A stretch of 64,000 nucleotides of DNA from RUG420 sp045642465 (GTDB lineage Bacteria > Bacillota > Clostridia > Oscillospirales > Acutalibacteraceae). Position 1 is the stretch's first letter; the number at the start of each line of letters is the position of its first letter. Below are positions 9,196 to 17,878 of the stretch, piece after piece. The stretch covers positions 186,001 through 250,000 of the forward strand of contig JAZUIY010000015.1 of NCBI GenBank assembly GCA_045642465.1, written 5' to 3'. The position numbers and the translations under genes were made by a program. Below the pieces are notes generated by a model. That model made no database searches, was not told the DNA's origin, and worked only from the letters and a program-made list of their open reading frames with translations.

Positions 9196-9792
9196 ATGGT
9201 ATTTTTAATTGCCACATCCAATCAACATAAGAAAATTGAATTTGAACGCATTTTGGCTCCCCTTGGCATTGAAATCAAAACCGCCAAGGAATTGGGCCTG
9301 ACCTTGCCGGACGTAGAAGAAACCGGCACCACCTTTGAGGAGAATGCTTTGCTTAAGGCCCGCAGCGGTGTGGAACTGAGCGGCATGCCAACCTTGGCAG
9401 ATGACTCCGGTCTTTGCGTAGACGCCTTAGGCGGCGCACCGGGCATCTATTCCGCCCGCTACAGTGGGGAAAACGGTGCCAACGGCCAGGACGAAGCCAA
9501 CAATGACAAACTGCTCTATGAACTGAAAGACGTTCCGGATGAGCAGCGTACCGCCCATTACGCTTGTGCCATTGCCGCTGTGTTCCCAGATGGTAGAGAA
9601 TTTACCACCATGGGTACCGTAGAAGGCAAAATCGGCTACGAACGCAAGGGCAAGGGTGGATTCGGATATGATCCTCTCTTCTTAATGGGAGAGCTGACCT
9701 ATGCCGAAGTACCACCGGAAGTGAAAGATGAAACCAGCCACCGCAGCAGAGCGCTGCACCAGATGGCCGAGATTTTAAAAGAGGAAGTTTAA
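9196..9792 (+). CDS. rdgB: XTP/dITP diphosphatase (RdgB/HAM1 family)
   Basis: 198 aa. It hydrolyses non-canonical purine nucleoside triphosphates (XTP, dITP, ITP) to monophosphates, keeping them out of DNA and RNA. ATSNQHKKIEFE at the N-terminus, LADDSGL near residue 63, GAPGIYSARY, GKGGFGYDP and the C-terminal SHRSRAL are all family hallmarks. It follows ftsY by 9 bp, and yhbY begins 3 bp after its stop, so it lies in a tightly packed transcription unit. Confidence 0.97.
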   Translation: MVFLIATSNQHKKIEFERILAPLGIEIKTAKELGLTLPDVEETGTTFEENALLKARSGVELSGMPTLADDSGLCVDALGGAPGIYSARYSGENGANGQDEANNDKLLYELKDVPDEQRTAHYACAIAAVFPDGREFTTMGTVEGKIGYERKGKGGFGYDPLFLMGELTYAEVPPEVKDETSHRSRALHQMAEILKEEV

Positions 9793-9795
9793 TTC

Positions 9796-10161
9796 ATGAC
9801 CAGTAAAGAACGCGCTGCATTACGCGCTCAGGCCAATGGCCTTACCCCAATTACCCAGATTGGGAAGGGTGGCATCAACGACGACTTAATCCGTCACGTA
9901 GATGAAGCCTTAACCGCCCGGGAACTGATTAAAGTAAAAGTGCTTTTGGAAACCACGCCAATCCGTCCAAAGGACGCAGCCGCCGAACTGGCAGCTGCCA
10001 CCGGCGCAGAAATCTGCGGCGTTATTGGCGGTGTCATTATCCTGTACCGTTACAGCCAGGAACTTCATGACAAGGAAAAGCAGAAGAAAGCCAACATCCG
10101 TAAGGCTCAAAAAGTGGCAAGAGAAAATGCCAGAAAGAGAGAAAAGTTTGGCCGTGGCTAA
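9796..10161 (+). CDS. yhbY: Ribosome assembly RNA-binding protein YhbY (CRM domain)
   Basis: 121 aa. The CRS1-YhbY (CRM) fold associates with pre-50S particles. The N-terminal ALRAQANGLTPITQIGKGG with its conserved GKGG loop is diagnostic; a basic C-terminal tail (KANIRKAQKVAREN) extends beyond the ~95-aa minimal domain and may add RNA contacts. The stop overlaps the probable nadD start by 8 bp. The neighbours nadD, yqeK and rsfS form a familiar cluster in Bacillota. Confidence 0.94.
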   Translation: MTSKERAALRAQANGLTPITQIGKGGINDDLIRHVDEALTARELIKVKVLLETTPIRPKDAAAELAAATGAEICGVIGGVIILYRYSQELHDKEKQKKANIRKAQKVARENARKREKFGRG

Positions 10162-10765
10162 AATAGGCGTATTTGGCGGAACCTTTAACCCGCCTCACCT
10201 GGGACATCTCCATATTGTGACCACCTTTGCCGACACCTATGACTTAGACGAGGTCCTAATTATTCCAACCTACATTCCACCCCACAAAGCCCCTGTAGAT
10301 TTGGCCAGTGGGGAAGAACGGTTGGAACTTTGCCGGTTGGCATTTCAGGATCCCCGCTTTGTCATCAGCCCAATGGAACTGGTGCGGGAAGGGGCTTCTT
10401 ATACCGTAGACACCTTACGGGCATTAAAGGAAGCATACGGGGAAGACACCGAACTCTATTTCCTGGTGGGAGATGACATGCTCCTGTACCTTCCAAAATG
10501 GAAGGATCCGGAAGAACTGCTTCGGTTAGCCCACTTTGTCTCCTCTGTCCGTTCCGAGGACTTGACCTTAGAAAAACTGGAAGCCTTTGCAAAGGAACAT
10601 TATCCGGAGCAATATGCCGCCGGAAGATTCCTGTTTATGCCAATGAAACCGCTGGAACTGAGTTCTACGGAAGTGCGTGAATCGCACAAAAAAGGAATGG
10701 ATATTTCCCACATGGTTACCAAGGAAGTAGCCGACTATATTGAAGAAAAAGGACTCTATGTATGA
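10154..10765 (+). CDS. nadD: Nicotinate-nucleotide adenylyltransferase
   Basis: 203 aa from the GTG at 10154. NadD adenylates nicotinate mononucleotide in NAD synthesis. The nucleotidyltransferase motif GGTFNPPHLGHL is at residues 7-18 and the C-terminal SSTEVR motif is present. The start is uncertain: GTG 10154 puts the motif at the family's usual distance, but an in-frame ATG at 10127 is also possible and would deepen the yhbY overlap. The end overlaps yqeK as ATGA, so translational coupling is likely. Confidence 0.95.
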   Translation: MAKIGVFGGTFNPPHLGHLHIVTTFADTYDLDEVLIIPTYIPPHKAPVDLASGEERLELCRLAFQDPRFVISPMELVREGASYTVDTLRALKEAYGEDTELYFLVGDDMLLYLPKWKDPEELLRLAHFVSSVRSEDLTLEKLEAFAKEHYPEQYAAGRFLFMPMKPLELSSTEVRESHKKGMDISHMVTKEVADYIEEKGLYV

Positions 10766-11343
10766 TAGACCGCAAGGACGAATTCATTGCTCTTTTGGAG
10801 CGCCGCTTGAAACCGGACCGTTTTCAGCATTCCCTTAATGTGGCAGATGCCGCTGTGGAACTGGCCAAACGGAATGGGGTAGACGAAGACAAGGCCTACC
10901 TTTGTGGGCTGCTGCACGACATAGAGAAAAATGCCCCGTTAGAGGAGCAAAAAGAATATATGCTAAAACTGGGAGACCCGGTGCCGGATGAGGTGCTTTC
11001 CAACCCGAAATTGTGGCATGCGCCAGCGGGTGCAGCCTACGTCCGTGACCAATTGGGTATCCTTGACGAGGATTGTATTTCTGCCATAAAATATCATACA
11101 ATCGGCAAGAAAGACATGTCGGTTCTGGACAAGATTATTTACACGGCAGACCTGATCTCCGTGGAGCGGGACTATCCGGACGTAGCGTCCGTCCGTGCCG
11201 CTGCCCTCCGGGACCTGGACGAAGGCGCATTCCTCGGCGCACAATTTACCTTGCAAAAACTGTTGGCTCAGCGCCAACCTTTAAATGAAGATACTCTGGC
11301 CATGTATAATCAGTTGGCCAAATTATTGGAGGAACGCAAATGA
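10762..11343 (+). CDS. yqeK: HD-domain hydrolase YqeK (probable Ap4A hydrolase)
   Basis: 193 aa. YqeK-family HD proteins symmetrically split diadenosine tetraphosphate to ADP in Gram-positive bacteria. Metal-ligand candidates are His23, His52-Asp53 (LLHDIEKN) and an Asp in the later YTADLIS segment. The start overlaps nadD and the stop overlaps rsfS, both as ATGA. The order nadD-yqeK-rsfS is common in Bacillota and supports the call. Confidence 0.93.
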   Translation: MIDRKDEFIALLERRLKPDRFQHSLNVADAAVELAKRNGVDEDKAYLCGLLHDIEKNAPLEEQKEYMLKLGDPVPDEVLSNPKLWHAPAGAAYVRDQLGILDEDCISAIKYHTIGKKDMSVLDKIIYTADLISVERDYPDVASVRAAALRDLDEGAFLGAQFTLQKLLAQRQPLNEDTLAMYNQLAKLLEERK

Positions 11344-11681
11344 CCAGCCTTGAATTGGCACAGAAAATTGCAAAAGTTCTGGACGACAAAAAAGCAATTG
11401 ATGTTCAGATTAAAGCAGTGGGAGACCTGACCGTTTTGACGGAATATTTCGTCGTCTGTAATGGTACTTCCAATACCCACATCAAATCTTTGGCAGATGA
11501 AATTGAATTTCAGATGAAGCAGGAAGGCATTGAAGGCCGTCTGGAAGGCAAAGCTTCCGACTGGATTCTCGTTGACTTTGACAGCGTTATTGCCCACGTC
11601 TTTTTGCCAAGTGCCAGAGAGCATTTTAATTTGGAACGCCTTTGGGCAGATGCAGAGGATATCCCTCTCATAGATGCCTAA
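11340..11681 (+). CDS. rsfS: Ribosomal silencing factor RsfS
   Basis: 113 aa. RsfS binds ribosomal protein L14 and blocks 30S-50S joining, lowering translation when nutrients are scarce. The KAIDVQIKAVGDLTVLTEYFVVCNG pattern (conserved D, YFVxCxG, then TSNTH) and the later WxLVDFDSVIAHVF stretch (here DWILVDFDSVIAHVF) are typical. It overlaps yqeK by 4 bp (ATGA). leuS follows after about 40 bp without a visible terminator. Confidence 0.96.
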   Translation: MTSLELAQKIAKVLDDKKAIDVQIKAVGDLTVLTEYFVVCNGTSNTHIKSLADEIEFQMKQEGIEGRLEGKASDWILVDFDSVIAHVFLPSAREHFNLERLWADAEDIPLIDA

Positions 11682-11723
11682 GTAAATTTGATAAATCAAT
11701 TTGAAATAAAAGGAATGTTGAAC

Positions 11724-14135
11724 ATGAAAGCTTATGACTTTAAAACCGTTGAGTCAAAATGGCAGGAAAAATGGGATGAAGCCGGCGTATTCCACGCAGT
11801 AGACGGCTCTGACAAGCCAAAGTTCTATGGCTTGGTAGAATTCCCATATCCATCCGGTGCCGGCATGCACGTAGGCCACATTAAGGCTTATTCCGGCTTG
11901 GAAGTAATTTCCCGTAAACGTAGAATGCAGGGTTACAACGTACTGTTCCCAATCGGCTTCGACGCATACGGCCTTCCAACCGAAAACTACGCTATTAAAA
12001 CCGGAATCCACCCTCGTCAGGTAACCGACCAGAACATTGCCCGTTTCTCCGAACAGCTGAAGCGTGTAGGGTTCTCCTTTGACTGGGACCGTGTTATTGA
12101 CACCACCGACGAAGACTACTACAAGTGGACCCAGTTTATTTTCCGTAAAATGTTCGACAATGGTTTGGCATTCCGTGATAAGACCCTTGTAAACTATTGC
12201 CCATCCTGTAAAGTTGTTCTTTCCAACGAAGACTCCCAGGGCGGCAAGTGCGATATTTGCCATTCTGACATTGTTCAGAAGTCCAAGGACGTTTGGTATC
12301 TCCGCATTACCGAATATGCAGACAAACTCCTGGAAGGCTTGGAAGAAGTAGACTATCTTCCAAACGTAAAGCAGCAGCAGATCAACTGGATTGGTAAGTC
12401 CACCGGTGCATTTGTAAACTTCGAAGTAAAGGGTTCCGACAACGAACAGCTTCGCATTTACACCACCCGTCCGGACACTCTCTTCGGCGTTACCTTCATG
12501 GTAATGGCTCCGGAACATCCAATGATTGACAAGTATGCAGACCGCATTGCCAATATGGATGCCATTAAGGACTACCGTGCAGAATGTGCTAAGAAGACCG
12601 AATTCGAACGTACCCAGCTGGTAAAGGATAAGACCGGTGTTAAAATTGACGGTCTTACCGCTATTTCCCCGCTGGACGGCCGTGAAATCCCAATCTTCAT
12701 TTCCGACTACGTAATGATGGGTTACGGTACCGGCGCCATTATGGCAGTACCTGCTCACGACCAGCGTGACTATGACTTTGCCAAGGAATTCGGCATTGAA
12801 ATTATTGAAGTTATTAAGGGCGGAGACATTTCCAAAGAAGCCTACACCGGCGACGGCGAAATGGTGAACTCCGGCTTCCTCAATGGTATTTCCGACAAGA
12901 AGACCGCCATTGCCAAGATGCTGGACTTCTTAGGCGAAAAGGGCATGGGCGAAAAGGGCGTTCAGTTCAAGATGAAGGACTGGGCCTTCAACCGTCAGCG
13001 TTATTGGGGTGAACCAATTCCAATTGTTCACTGCCCAACTTGCGGTATGGTTGGCGTACCTTATGAAGAACTTCCATTGAAGCTCCCTGTAGTAGAAAAC
13101 TTTGAACCGGGCCAGGACGGCGAATCCCCATTGGCTAAGATGCCGGAATTCGTAAACTGCAAGTGCCCGAAGTGCGGCGGCGATGCCAAGAGAGAAACCG
13201 ACACCATGCCACAGTGGGCAGGTTCCTCCTGGTACTTCCTCCGTTACATTGATCCACATAACAACGACGCTCTTGCTGACCCTGAAAAGCTGAAGTACTG
13301 GGGTCCGGTAGACTGGTATAACGGCGGTATGGAACACGTTACCCGTCATATGATCTATTCCCGTTTCTGGCATAGATTCCTCTATGACATTGGCGAAGTT
13401 CCATTCAAGGAACCGTATGCAAAGAGAACCGCACAGGGCCTTATCCTCGGTCCTGACGGGGACAAGATGTCCAAGTCTAAGGGCAACGTTATTGACCCAT
13501 TGGATGTTGTAGATGAATTTGGTGCAGACGTACTTCGTACCTATGTTCTCTTCATGGGTGACTATGAAAAGGCTGCTCCATGGTCTGAAGCATCTGTTAA
13601 GGGCTGTAAGCGTTTCATGGACCGTATCTGGGGTATGCAGGACTTCTTAGAAGACGGTGACGAATACTCCAAGGAACTTTCTTCTGCCATTCACAAGACC
13701 ATTAAGAAGGTTTCCGAAGACATTGAAAATATGAAGTTCAACACTGCCATTGCTGCACTCATGACCCTGACCAATCAGATTTATGACAACGGCAAGATCA
13801 ACAAGGCAGAATATAAAGCAGTACTTACCATGCTGAACCCATTTGCTCCTCACATTACCGAAGAAGCATGGGAAGCACAGAACTTTGGCGGCCTGCTGGC
13901 CACTGCTCCATGGGTTACCTATGATGAAGCAAAGTGCGTAGACGACGAAGTAGAAATTGCTGTTCAGGTCAACGGTAAGATCAAAGCCCGCATCAACGTT
14001 CCTGCTGATGTTGACGAAGCTGCTGCAATTGAAACCGCAAAGGCCGATGCCAAAGTGGCTGAAGCCATTGCAGGCAAGACCATTGTAAAGGCTCTTTATG
14101 TTAAGGGCCGTCTGGTTAACATTGTTGTAAAATAA
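11724..14135 (+). CDS. leuS: Leucine--tRNA ligase
   Basis: 803 aa, class I synthetase. The HIGH-type motif HVGH is at residues 49-52 after PYPSGAGM, and DKMSKS is at 580-585. An editing CP1 domain with TTRPDTLFG is present, as are two CxxC pairs (CPSC, CDIC) that probably bind zinc. ATG 11724 was chosen because AAAGGA (11709-11714) sits 9 bp upstream; an in-frame ATG at 11715 is too close to that site. No T-box leader is present between rsfS and leuS, so expression may depend on the upstream operon. Confidence 0.97.
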   Translation: MKAYDFKTVESKWQEKWDEAGVFHAVDGSDKPKFYGLVEFPYPSGAGMHVGHIKAYSGLEVISRKRRMQGYNVLFPIGFDAYGLPTENYAIKTGIHPRQVTDQNIARFSEQLKRVGFSFDWDRVIDTTDEDYYKWTQFIFRKMFDNGLAFRDKTLVNYCPSCKVVLSNEDSQGGKCDICHSDIVQKSKDVWYLRITEYADKLLEGLEEVDYLPNVKQQQINWIGKSTGAFVNFEVKGSDNEQLRIYTTRPDTLFGVTFMVMAPEHPMIDKYADRIANMDAIKDYRAECAKKTEFERTQLVKDKTGVKIDGLTAISPLDGREIPIFISDYVMMGYGTGAIMAVPAHDQRDYDFAKEFGIEIIEVIKGGDISKEAYTGDGEMVNSGFLNGISDKKTAIAKMLDFLGEKGMGEKGVQFKMKDWAFNRQRYWGEPIPIVHCPTCGMVGVPYEELPLKLPVVENFEPGQDGESPLAKMPEFVNCKCPKCGGDAKRETDTMPQWAGSSWYFLRYIDPHNNDALADPEKLKYWGPVDWYNGGMEHVTRHMIYSRFWHRFLYDIGEVPFKEPYAKRTAQGLILGPDGDKMSKSKGNVIDPLDVVDEFGADVLRTYVLFMGDYEKAAPWSEASVKGCKRFMDRIWGMQDFLEDGDEYSKELSSAIHKTIKKVSEDIENMKFNTAIAALMTLTNQIYDNGKINKAEYKAVLTMLNPFAPHITEEAWEAQNFGGLLATAPWVTYDEAKCVDDEVEIAVQVNGKIKARINVPADVDEAAAIETAKADAKVAEAIAGKTIVKALYVKGRLVNIVVK

Positions 14136-14148
14136 AGGAAATGAACGA

Positions 14149-15243
14149 ATGAATGATGAATTCCTTACTTGGCTGACCGTAACCAAGGATTACCTTTCCG
14201 GCCATGTTGTTTTCTTCATCATCGGCCTAGCCGTCTTTGCCCTGCTGTTTTTCCTTCGGGTCAAGTTATCCGGCTGGATTAGCAAAGGGGCTTATAAGGC
14301 GCTGAAGACTTGGCCGGTAATGGCTACAGGAGTGCAGACTTCTATCAAAGACCCACTCCGTGTCTGGTTCCCATTTTTAGGGCTCTACCTATTTTTGCTG
14401 ATTATTAACCCGTATGGACAATTGGCAACGTTGGCGTATTTTGGTTCCAAACTCATCCGCATAGCCAACATTGTATTAGTGACCTGGATCTGTGTGAACC
14501 TGACGCCGTTCATCACCTCGGTGCTGGTAAAAAATTCCGAAGCAAATAATCGGACAAATGCAGTAGCCATTAAGTTCACTGCCAACGTATTAAAGGTTGT
14601 CTTTTTTGCGCTGTCTTTTGTGGTTATCATCAGTGAACTGGGATACAACATTAACGGCATTATTACCGGTCTGGGAATCGGGGGCTTAACCCTTTCCCTG
14701 GCCGCCCAAAATACCGCATCCAATTTCTTCGCTGGGTTTGAAATTGTCTCCGACCGGCCATTTGAGCTGGGGGACTACATCAAAACCCCATCCTGTGAAG
14801 GTGTTATTGAGGACATGACCATGCGTTCCACTCGCATTCGGACCGAGGGCGATGTACTGGTGATTGTTCCCAACTCCACCCTGATGCAGGAAGCGGTTGT
14901 CAATTACTCCAAAATGGGAAAGCGGCTGGTTTCCGACTCCGTCGGACTGGCCTATGACACCGACAACGAAACCGTGAAGAAGTGCATTGACCAAATAGAG
15001 GATATGCTCTATGCCCATCCGGATGTACAGAAAGAACGGATTGTGGTGAATTTTGATAAGTTAAACAAGGACAGCCTTGATATTAACTTTATGTATTTCA
15101 CTTCTACCACCGATTGGGATGATGCCCAAAAGGTGAAAGAAGATGTGAATTTCAAAATTCGCGACATTGTTGAACAATCCGGCGCAAAATTCGCGCATCC
15201 AACCACCCACGTGTATTTGGAACAGACAGATACGCAAGTTTGA
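14149..15243 (+). CDS. Small-conductance mechanosensitive channel (MscS family)
   Basis: 364 aa integral membrane protein. It has four hydrophobic segments (about 20-40, 65-85, 102-128 and 145-190); the last contains the Gly/Ala-rich pore helix pattern GLGIGGLTLSLAAQ, then the FELGDYI start of the beta domain and a cytoplasmic vestibule. Such channels open under membrane tension to release solutes after osmotic downshock. It follows leuS by 13 bp with an AAAGGAA site. Its TGA stop overlaps the -35 box of the rpsU promoter. Confidence 0.93.
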   Translation: MNDEFLTWLTVTKDYLSGHVVFFIIGLAVFALLFFLRVKLSGWISKGAYKALKTWPVMATGVQTSIKDPLRVWFPFLGLYLFLLIINPYGQLATLAYFGSKLIRIANIVLVTWICVNLTPFITSVLVKNSEANNRTNAVAIKFTANVLKVVFFALSFVVIISELGYNINGIITGLGIGGLTLSLAAQNTASNFFAGFEIVSDRPFELGDYIKTPSCEGVIEDMTMRSTRIRTEGDVLVIVPNSTLMQEAVVNYSKMGKRLVSDSVGLAYDTDNETVKKCIDQIEDMLYAHPDVQKERIVVNFDKLNKDSLDINFMYFTSTTDWDDAQKVKEDVNFKIRDIVEQSGAKFAHPTTHVYLEQTDTQV

Positions 15244-15268
15244 CATCACTATTAAGTGGCTGTATAAT
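15240..15268 (+). promoter_or_regulatory. Consensus sigma-A-type promoter for rpsU
   Basis: TTGACA (15240-15245), 17-bp spacer, TATAAT (15263-15268). The -35 overlaps the mscS stop codon. A short inverted repeat GTTCTA...TAGAAC (15275-15290) follows in the presumed 5' UTR. This is one of the two perfect consensus promoters seen in the window. Confidence 0.85.
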
Positions 15269-15340
15269 AGGCGTGTTCTAACTATAGAACCATTATTGAA
15301 AGCCAAAAACCCTGCTAGATTGGAAGGAGGGACAACATAA

Positions 15341-15517
15341 ATGAGCCAGGTTAAAGTTCGCGAAGGCGAATCCATTGATGCAGCTCTCAGACGTTTTAAG
15401 AGACAGACTTCCAGAGACGGTATCATCCAGGAAGTACGTAAGAGAGAACACTACGAAAAGCCATCTGTTCAGAAGAAGAAGAAACAGGAAGCTGCTCGTA
15501 AGCGCAAGTACAAATAA
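15341..15517 (+). CDS. rpsU: 30S ribosomal protein S21
   Basis: 58 aa, MSQVKVREGESIDAALRRF at the N-terminus and a Lys/Arg-rich tail ending RKRKYK. S21 lies on the 30S platform and helps mRNA pairing with 16S rRNA. The RBS GGAAGGAGG (15322-15330) is strong. It has its own consensus promoter upstream and a hairpin terminator directly downstream, as expected for a highly expressed single gene. Confidence 0.97.
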   Translation: MSQVKVREGESIDAALRRFKRQTSRDGIIQEVRKREHYEKPSVQKKKKQEAARKRKYK

Positions 15518-15524
15518 TGAACTG

Positions 15525-15556
15525 AACCGGTTGCACTATGCAGCCGGTTTTGTTTT
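15525..15556 (+). terminator. Intrinsic terminator after rpsU, abutting the yqeG RBS
   Basis: Stem AACCGGTTGC / GCAGCCGGTT (one G-T pair), 5-nt loop, then TTGTTTT. The yqeG Shine-Dalgarno GGAGGT starts about 4 bp after the T-run, leaving no room for a promoter between them. Confidence 0.8.
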
Positions 15557-15570
15557 CATGGAGGTTTCAA

Positions 15571-16086
15571 GTGAAGTCCTTATTCCGCTCCCTATTGAAG
15601 CGTAGAACCCTAATGGATATTGGGGTAGAAGACATTGCCGCAACGGGCGTAAAAGTGGTTGCCATAGACGCAGACAACACCTCCGGCGTAGACGGGAAAC
15701 CGGAACCGCTGCCAGGTGCCAAAGCGTGGGTAGACCAAGTAAAAGCTGCCGGATATCCGGTGGTTTTACTTTCCAATGCCAAAACTGCCCGGGCAAAATT
15801 GTTGGCAGACCAACTGGGTACCGATGTCATTGGTATGGCCTTTAAGCCAAACCCAATCGGGTATTTCCGTGTTTGCCTGCGGTATCATATTCGCCCAAGT
15901 CAGCTGCTCATGATTGGGGATCAAGTCATTACTGACGTATTGGGAGCCAATTTGGCCGGTGCCAAGAACTTTTATGTGTTCCCGTATGCACCGGAAGAAC
16001 GAAACGTCCGTACCTATGCAGCAAAACGAAAGCTGGAAGCATGGCTGTTTTCAGCCCAGGAACTGCTGGATCAAAAGAAACGGTAA
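15571..16086 (+). CDS. yqeG: YqeG family HAD-type phosphatase
   Basis: 171 aa from GTG 15571, the usual YqeG length, with GGAGGT at 15560-15565. HAD motif I is IDADNT near residue 31, motif II LLSNAK, and motif III/IV KPNP...MIGDQVITDV. The family acts on small phosphorylated substrates, and a role as phosphatidylglycerophosphate phosphatase is known for some relatives; the substrate here is not shown. The longer reading frame from 15538 would include terminator sequence and is rejected. An M24 peptidase follows 23 bp on. Confidence 0.9.
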   Translation: MKSLFRSLLKRRTLMDIGVEDIAATGVKVVAIDADNTSGVDGKPEPLPGAKAWVDQVKAAGYPVVLLSNAKTARAKLLADQLGTDVIGMAFKPNPIGYFRVCLRYHIRPSQLLMIGDQVITDVLGANLAGAKNFYVFPYAPEERNVRTYAAKRKLEAWLFSAQELLDQKKR

Positions 16087-16109
16087 AAAACGAAGAAAGA
16101 AGAATCTCA

Positions 16110-17168
16110 ATGAACTTAAGCAATTTGGAACAAAAACTGACGGCGGGCCAGGCTGCCCTGATTTTGTCAGAAGAAAACCGGGCTTATTTTCTGGATTATC
16201 GGACCTCCGATGGATTTTTAATTGTGACCGAAAAGGGCAGTTTGTTTATTACAGACAGCCGCTATATTGAAGATGCCGAAGTGAAATGTCCTTGCGCTGT
16301 TTTGCTGCAAAAGAACGCAGTAGAGCAGGTTTACGCCTTTTTGAAAGGACACGCGGTAACGGAAGTGCTGGTGGAAGCCAGCCGGATTACCCTAGAGGAA
16401 CTGAACCGGTTCCGCTTAGGCTACAAAGACATGACCTGGGACACCACTTCTAAATTAGATGACTATATTGCGGAGTTCCGCTCCGTAAAGGATTTGGCTG
16501 AACTGCAGCTAATGCAAAAGGCCCAGGCCATTGCAGAAAAGTCCTTCTTAGAAACCCTTCCCCTCATTAAGGTAGGGGTTTTGGAACGGGACATTGCCAA
16601 TGAACTGGATTACCGCATGCGCCGCAACGGGGCAGACGGCATTTCGTTTGACACCATTGTGGTCAGCGGACCAAATTCCTCGAAGCCGCATGGCGTACCG
16701 GGCCGCAGAGCCATGGTCCGCGGAGACTTTATTACCATAGACTTTGGTGCCGTATACCGCGGTTACCATTCCGATACCACCCGCACCGTTGCCCTTGGCA
16801 ACGTTTCCGAAGAAATGGAGCGGGTGTATAACGTGGTCCTGGCTGCCCAAGAACGTGCGGCGCAGGCCTTACACCCAGGCATGCCTGCCAAGCAGTACGA
16901 CGCAGTGGCCCGGGACTATATTCAAAGCCATGGATACGGGAAATACTTCGGCCATAGCCTTGGCCATGGCGTAGGTACCGAAATCCATGAGGCCCCGTTC
17001 TGTGGGCCACAATCCGGCGCCATTTTGCGGGCCGGAAACGTGGTCAGCTGTGAACCGGGCATCTATCTGCCGGGCCAGTTCGGCGTACGCATTGAAGACA
17101 TGCTGGTTGTCACGGCCACCGGGGTAGAAAACTTCTGTCATTTAGACAAAAAACTCTGTATTTTATAA
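16110..17168 (+). CDS. M24 family Xaa-Pro aminopeptidase
   Basis: 352 aa. A creatinase-like N-terminal domain is followed by a pita-bread catalytic domain. The five metal ligands are visible in DFGAVYRGYHSDTTR (two Asp), GHSLGHGVG (His), CEPGIYL (Glu) and RIEDM (Glu). It resembles the PepP/YqhT type found next to efp in many Bacillota; it removes N-terminal residues preceding proline. ATG 16110 is preceded by GAAAGAAG. efp follows after a gap that contains its own promoter. Confidence 0.93.
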   Translation: MNLSNLEQKLTAGQAALILSEENRAYFLDYRTSDGFLIVTEKGSLFITDSRYIEDAEVKCPCAVLLQKNAVEQVYAFLKGHAVTEVLVEASRITLEELNRFRLGYKDMTWDTTSKLDDYIAEFRSVKDLAELQLMQKAQAIAEKSFLETLPLIKVGVLERDIANELDYRMRRNGADGISFDTIVVSGPNSSKPHGVPGRRAMVRGDFITIDFGAVYRGYHSDTTRTVALGNVSEEMERVYNVVLAAQERAAQALHPGMPAKQYDAVARDYIQSHGYGKYFGHSLGHGVGTEIHEAPFCGPQSGAILRAGNVVSCEPGIYLPGQFGVRIEDMLVVTATGVENFCHLDKKLCIL

Positions 17169-17204
17169 GAAGACCGAATCGCCCGTAAAAAAAGCCTATT
17201 TTCC

Positions 17205-17233
17205 TTGAAACTTGGCGGTTCGTAATGTACAAT
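17205..17233 (+). promoter_or_regulatory. Sigma-A-type promoter for efp
   Basis: TTGAAA (17205-17210), 17-bp spacer, TACAAT (17228-17233), about 43 bp before the efp ATG. It suggests efp is transcribed separately from the upstream peptidase. Confidence 0.75.
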
Positions 17234-17276
17234 AGTACCGAATAAAAAGCATTTAAGCACATGGAGGTTTAAACCT

Positions 17277-17834
17277 ATGATTTCAGCAGGTGATTTTAGA
17301 AACGGCGTTACCTTTGAAGAAGACGGACAGGTTCTTCAGGTCGTTGAATTCCAGCACGTAAAGCCGGGCAAGGGTGCCGCTTTCGTTAGAACCAAGACCA
17401 AGAACGTTATTACCGGTGCCGTTACCGAAAAATCCTACAACCCAAGCGCAAAATTCCCAACCGCATTCATTGAAAGAAGAGAAATGGACTACTCCTACTC
17501 TGATGGAGACCTCTACTACTTCATGGACAATGAATCTTTTGAAATGGAACCTGTAGCTGCAGCAGATCTTCCAGACAACTTCAAGTTCGTTAAGGAAAAC
17601 ATGACCTGCAAGCTCATGTCCTATAAAGGCAAGGTATTTGGTGTAGAACCACCTAACTTTGTTGAACTTACCGTTACCGAAACCGAACCTGGTTTTGCCG
17701 GTAACACCGCAACCAACGCAACTAAGCCAGCTACCGTTGAAACCGGCGCTGAAGTTAGAGTTCCTCTCTTCATCAACGAAGGCGAACTCATTCAGATTGA
17801 CACCCGCACCGGCGAATACATGGGCCGCGCATAA
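17277..17834 (+). CDS. efp: Translation elongation factor P
   Basis: 185 aa, three beta-barrel domains. EF-P rescues ribosomes stalled at consecutive prolines. The loop KPGKGAAFVR (residues about 29-38) carries the Lys at the tip that in other bacteria may be modified; the C-terminal barrel ends IDTRTGEYMGRA. The RBS GGAGGT is 8-9 bp upstream. The nearby M24 peptidase gene is a common partner. Confidence 0.98.
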   Translation: MISAGDFRNGVTFEEDGQVLQVVEFQHVKPGKGAAFVRTKTKNVITGAVTEKSYNPSAKFPTAFIERREMDYSYSDGDLYYFMDNESFEMEPVAAADLPDNFKFVKENMTCKLMSYKGKVFGVEPPNFVELTVTETEPGFAGNTATNATKPATVETGAEVRVPLFINEGELIQIDTRTGEYMGRA

Positions 17835-17878
17835 TTTGATTATTACGTAATAGTCTTTGAAAATAGGAGGATTTCCCC

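Noticed and set aside
11682..11723. T-box leader for leuS
   Set aside because: The gap after rsfS is about 40 bp, far too short.
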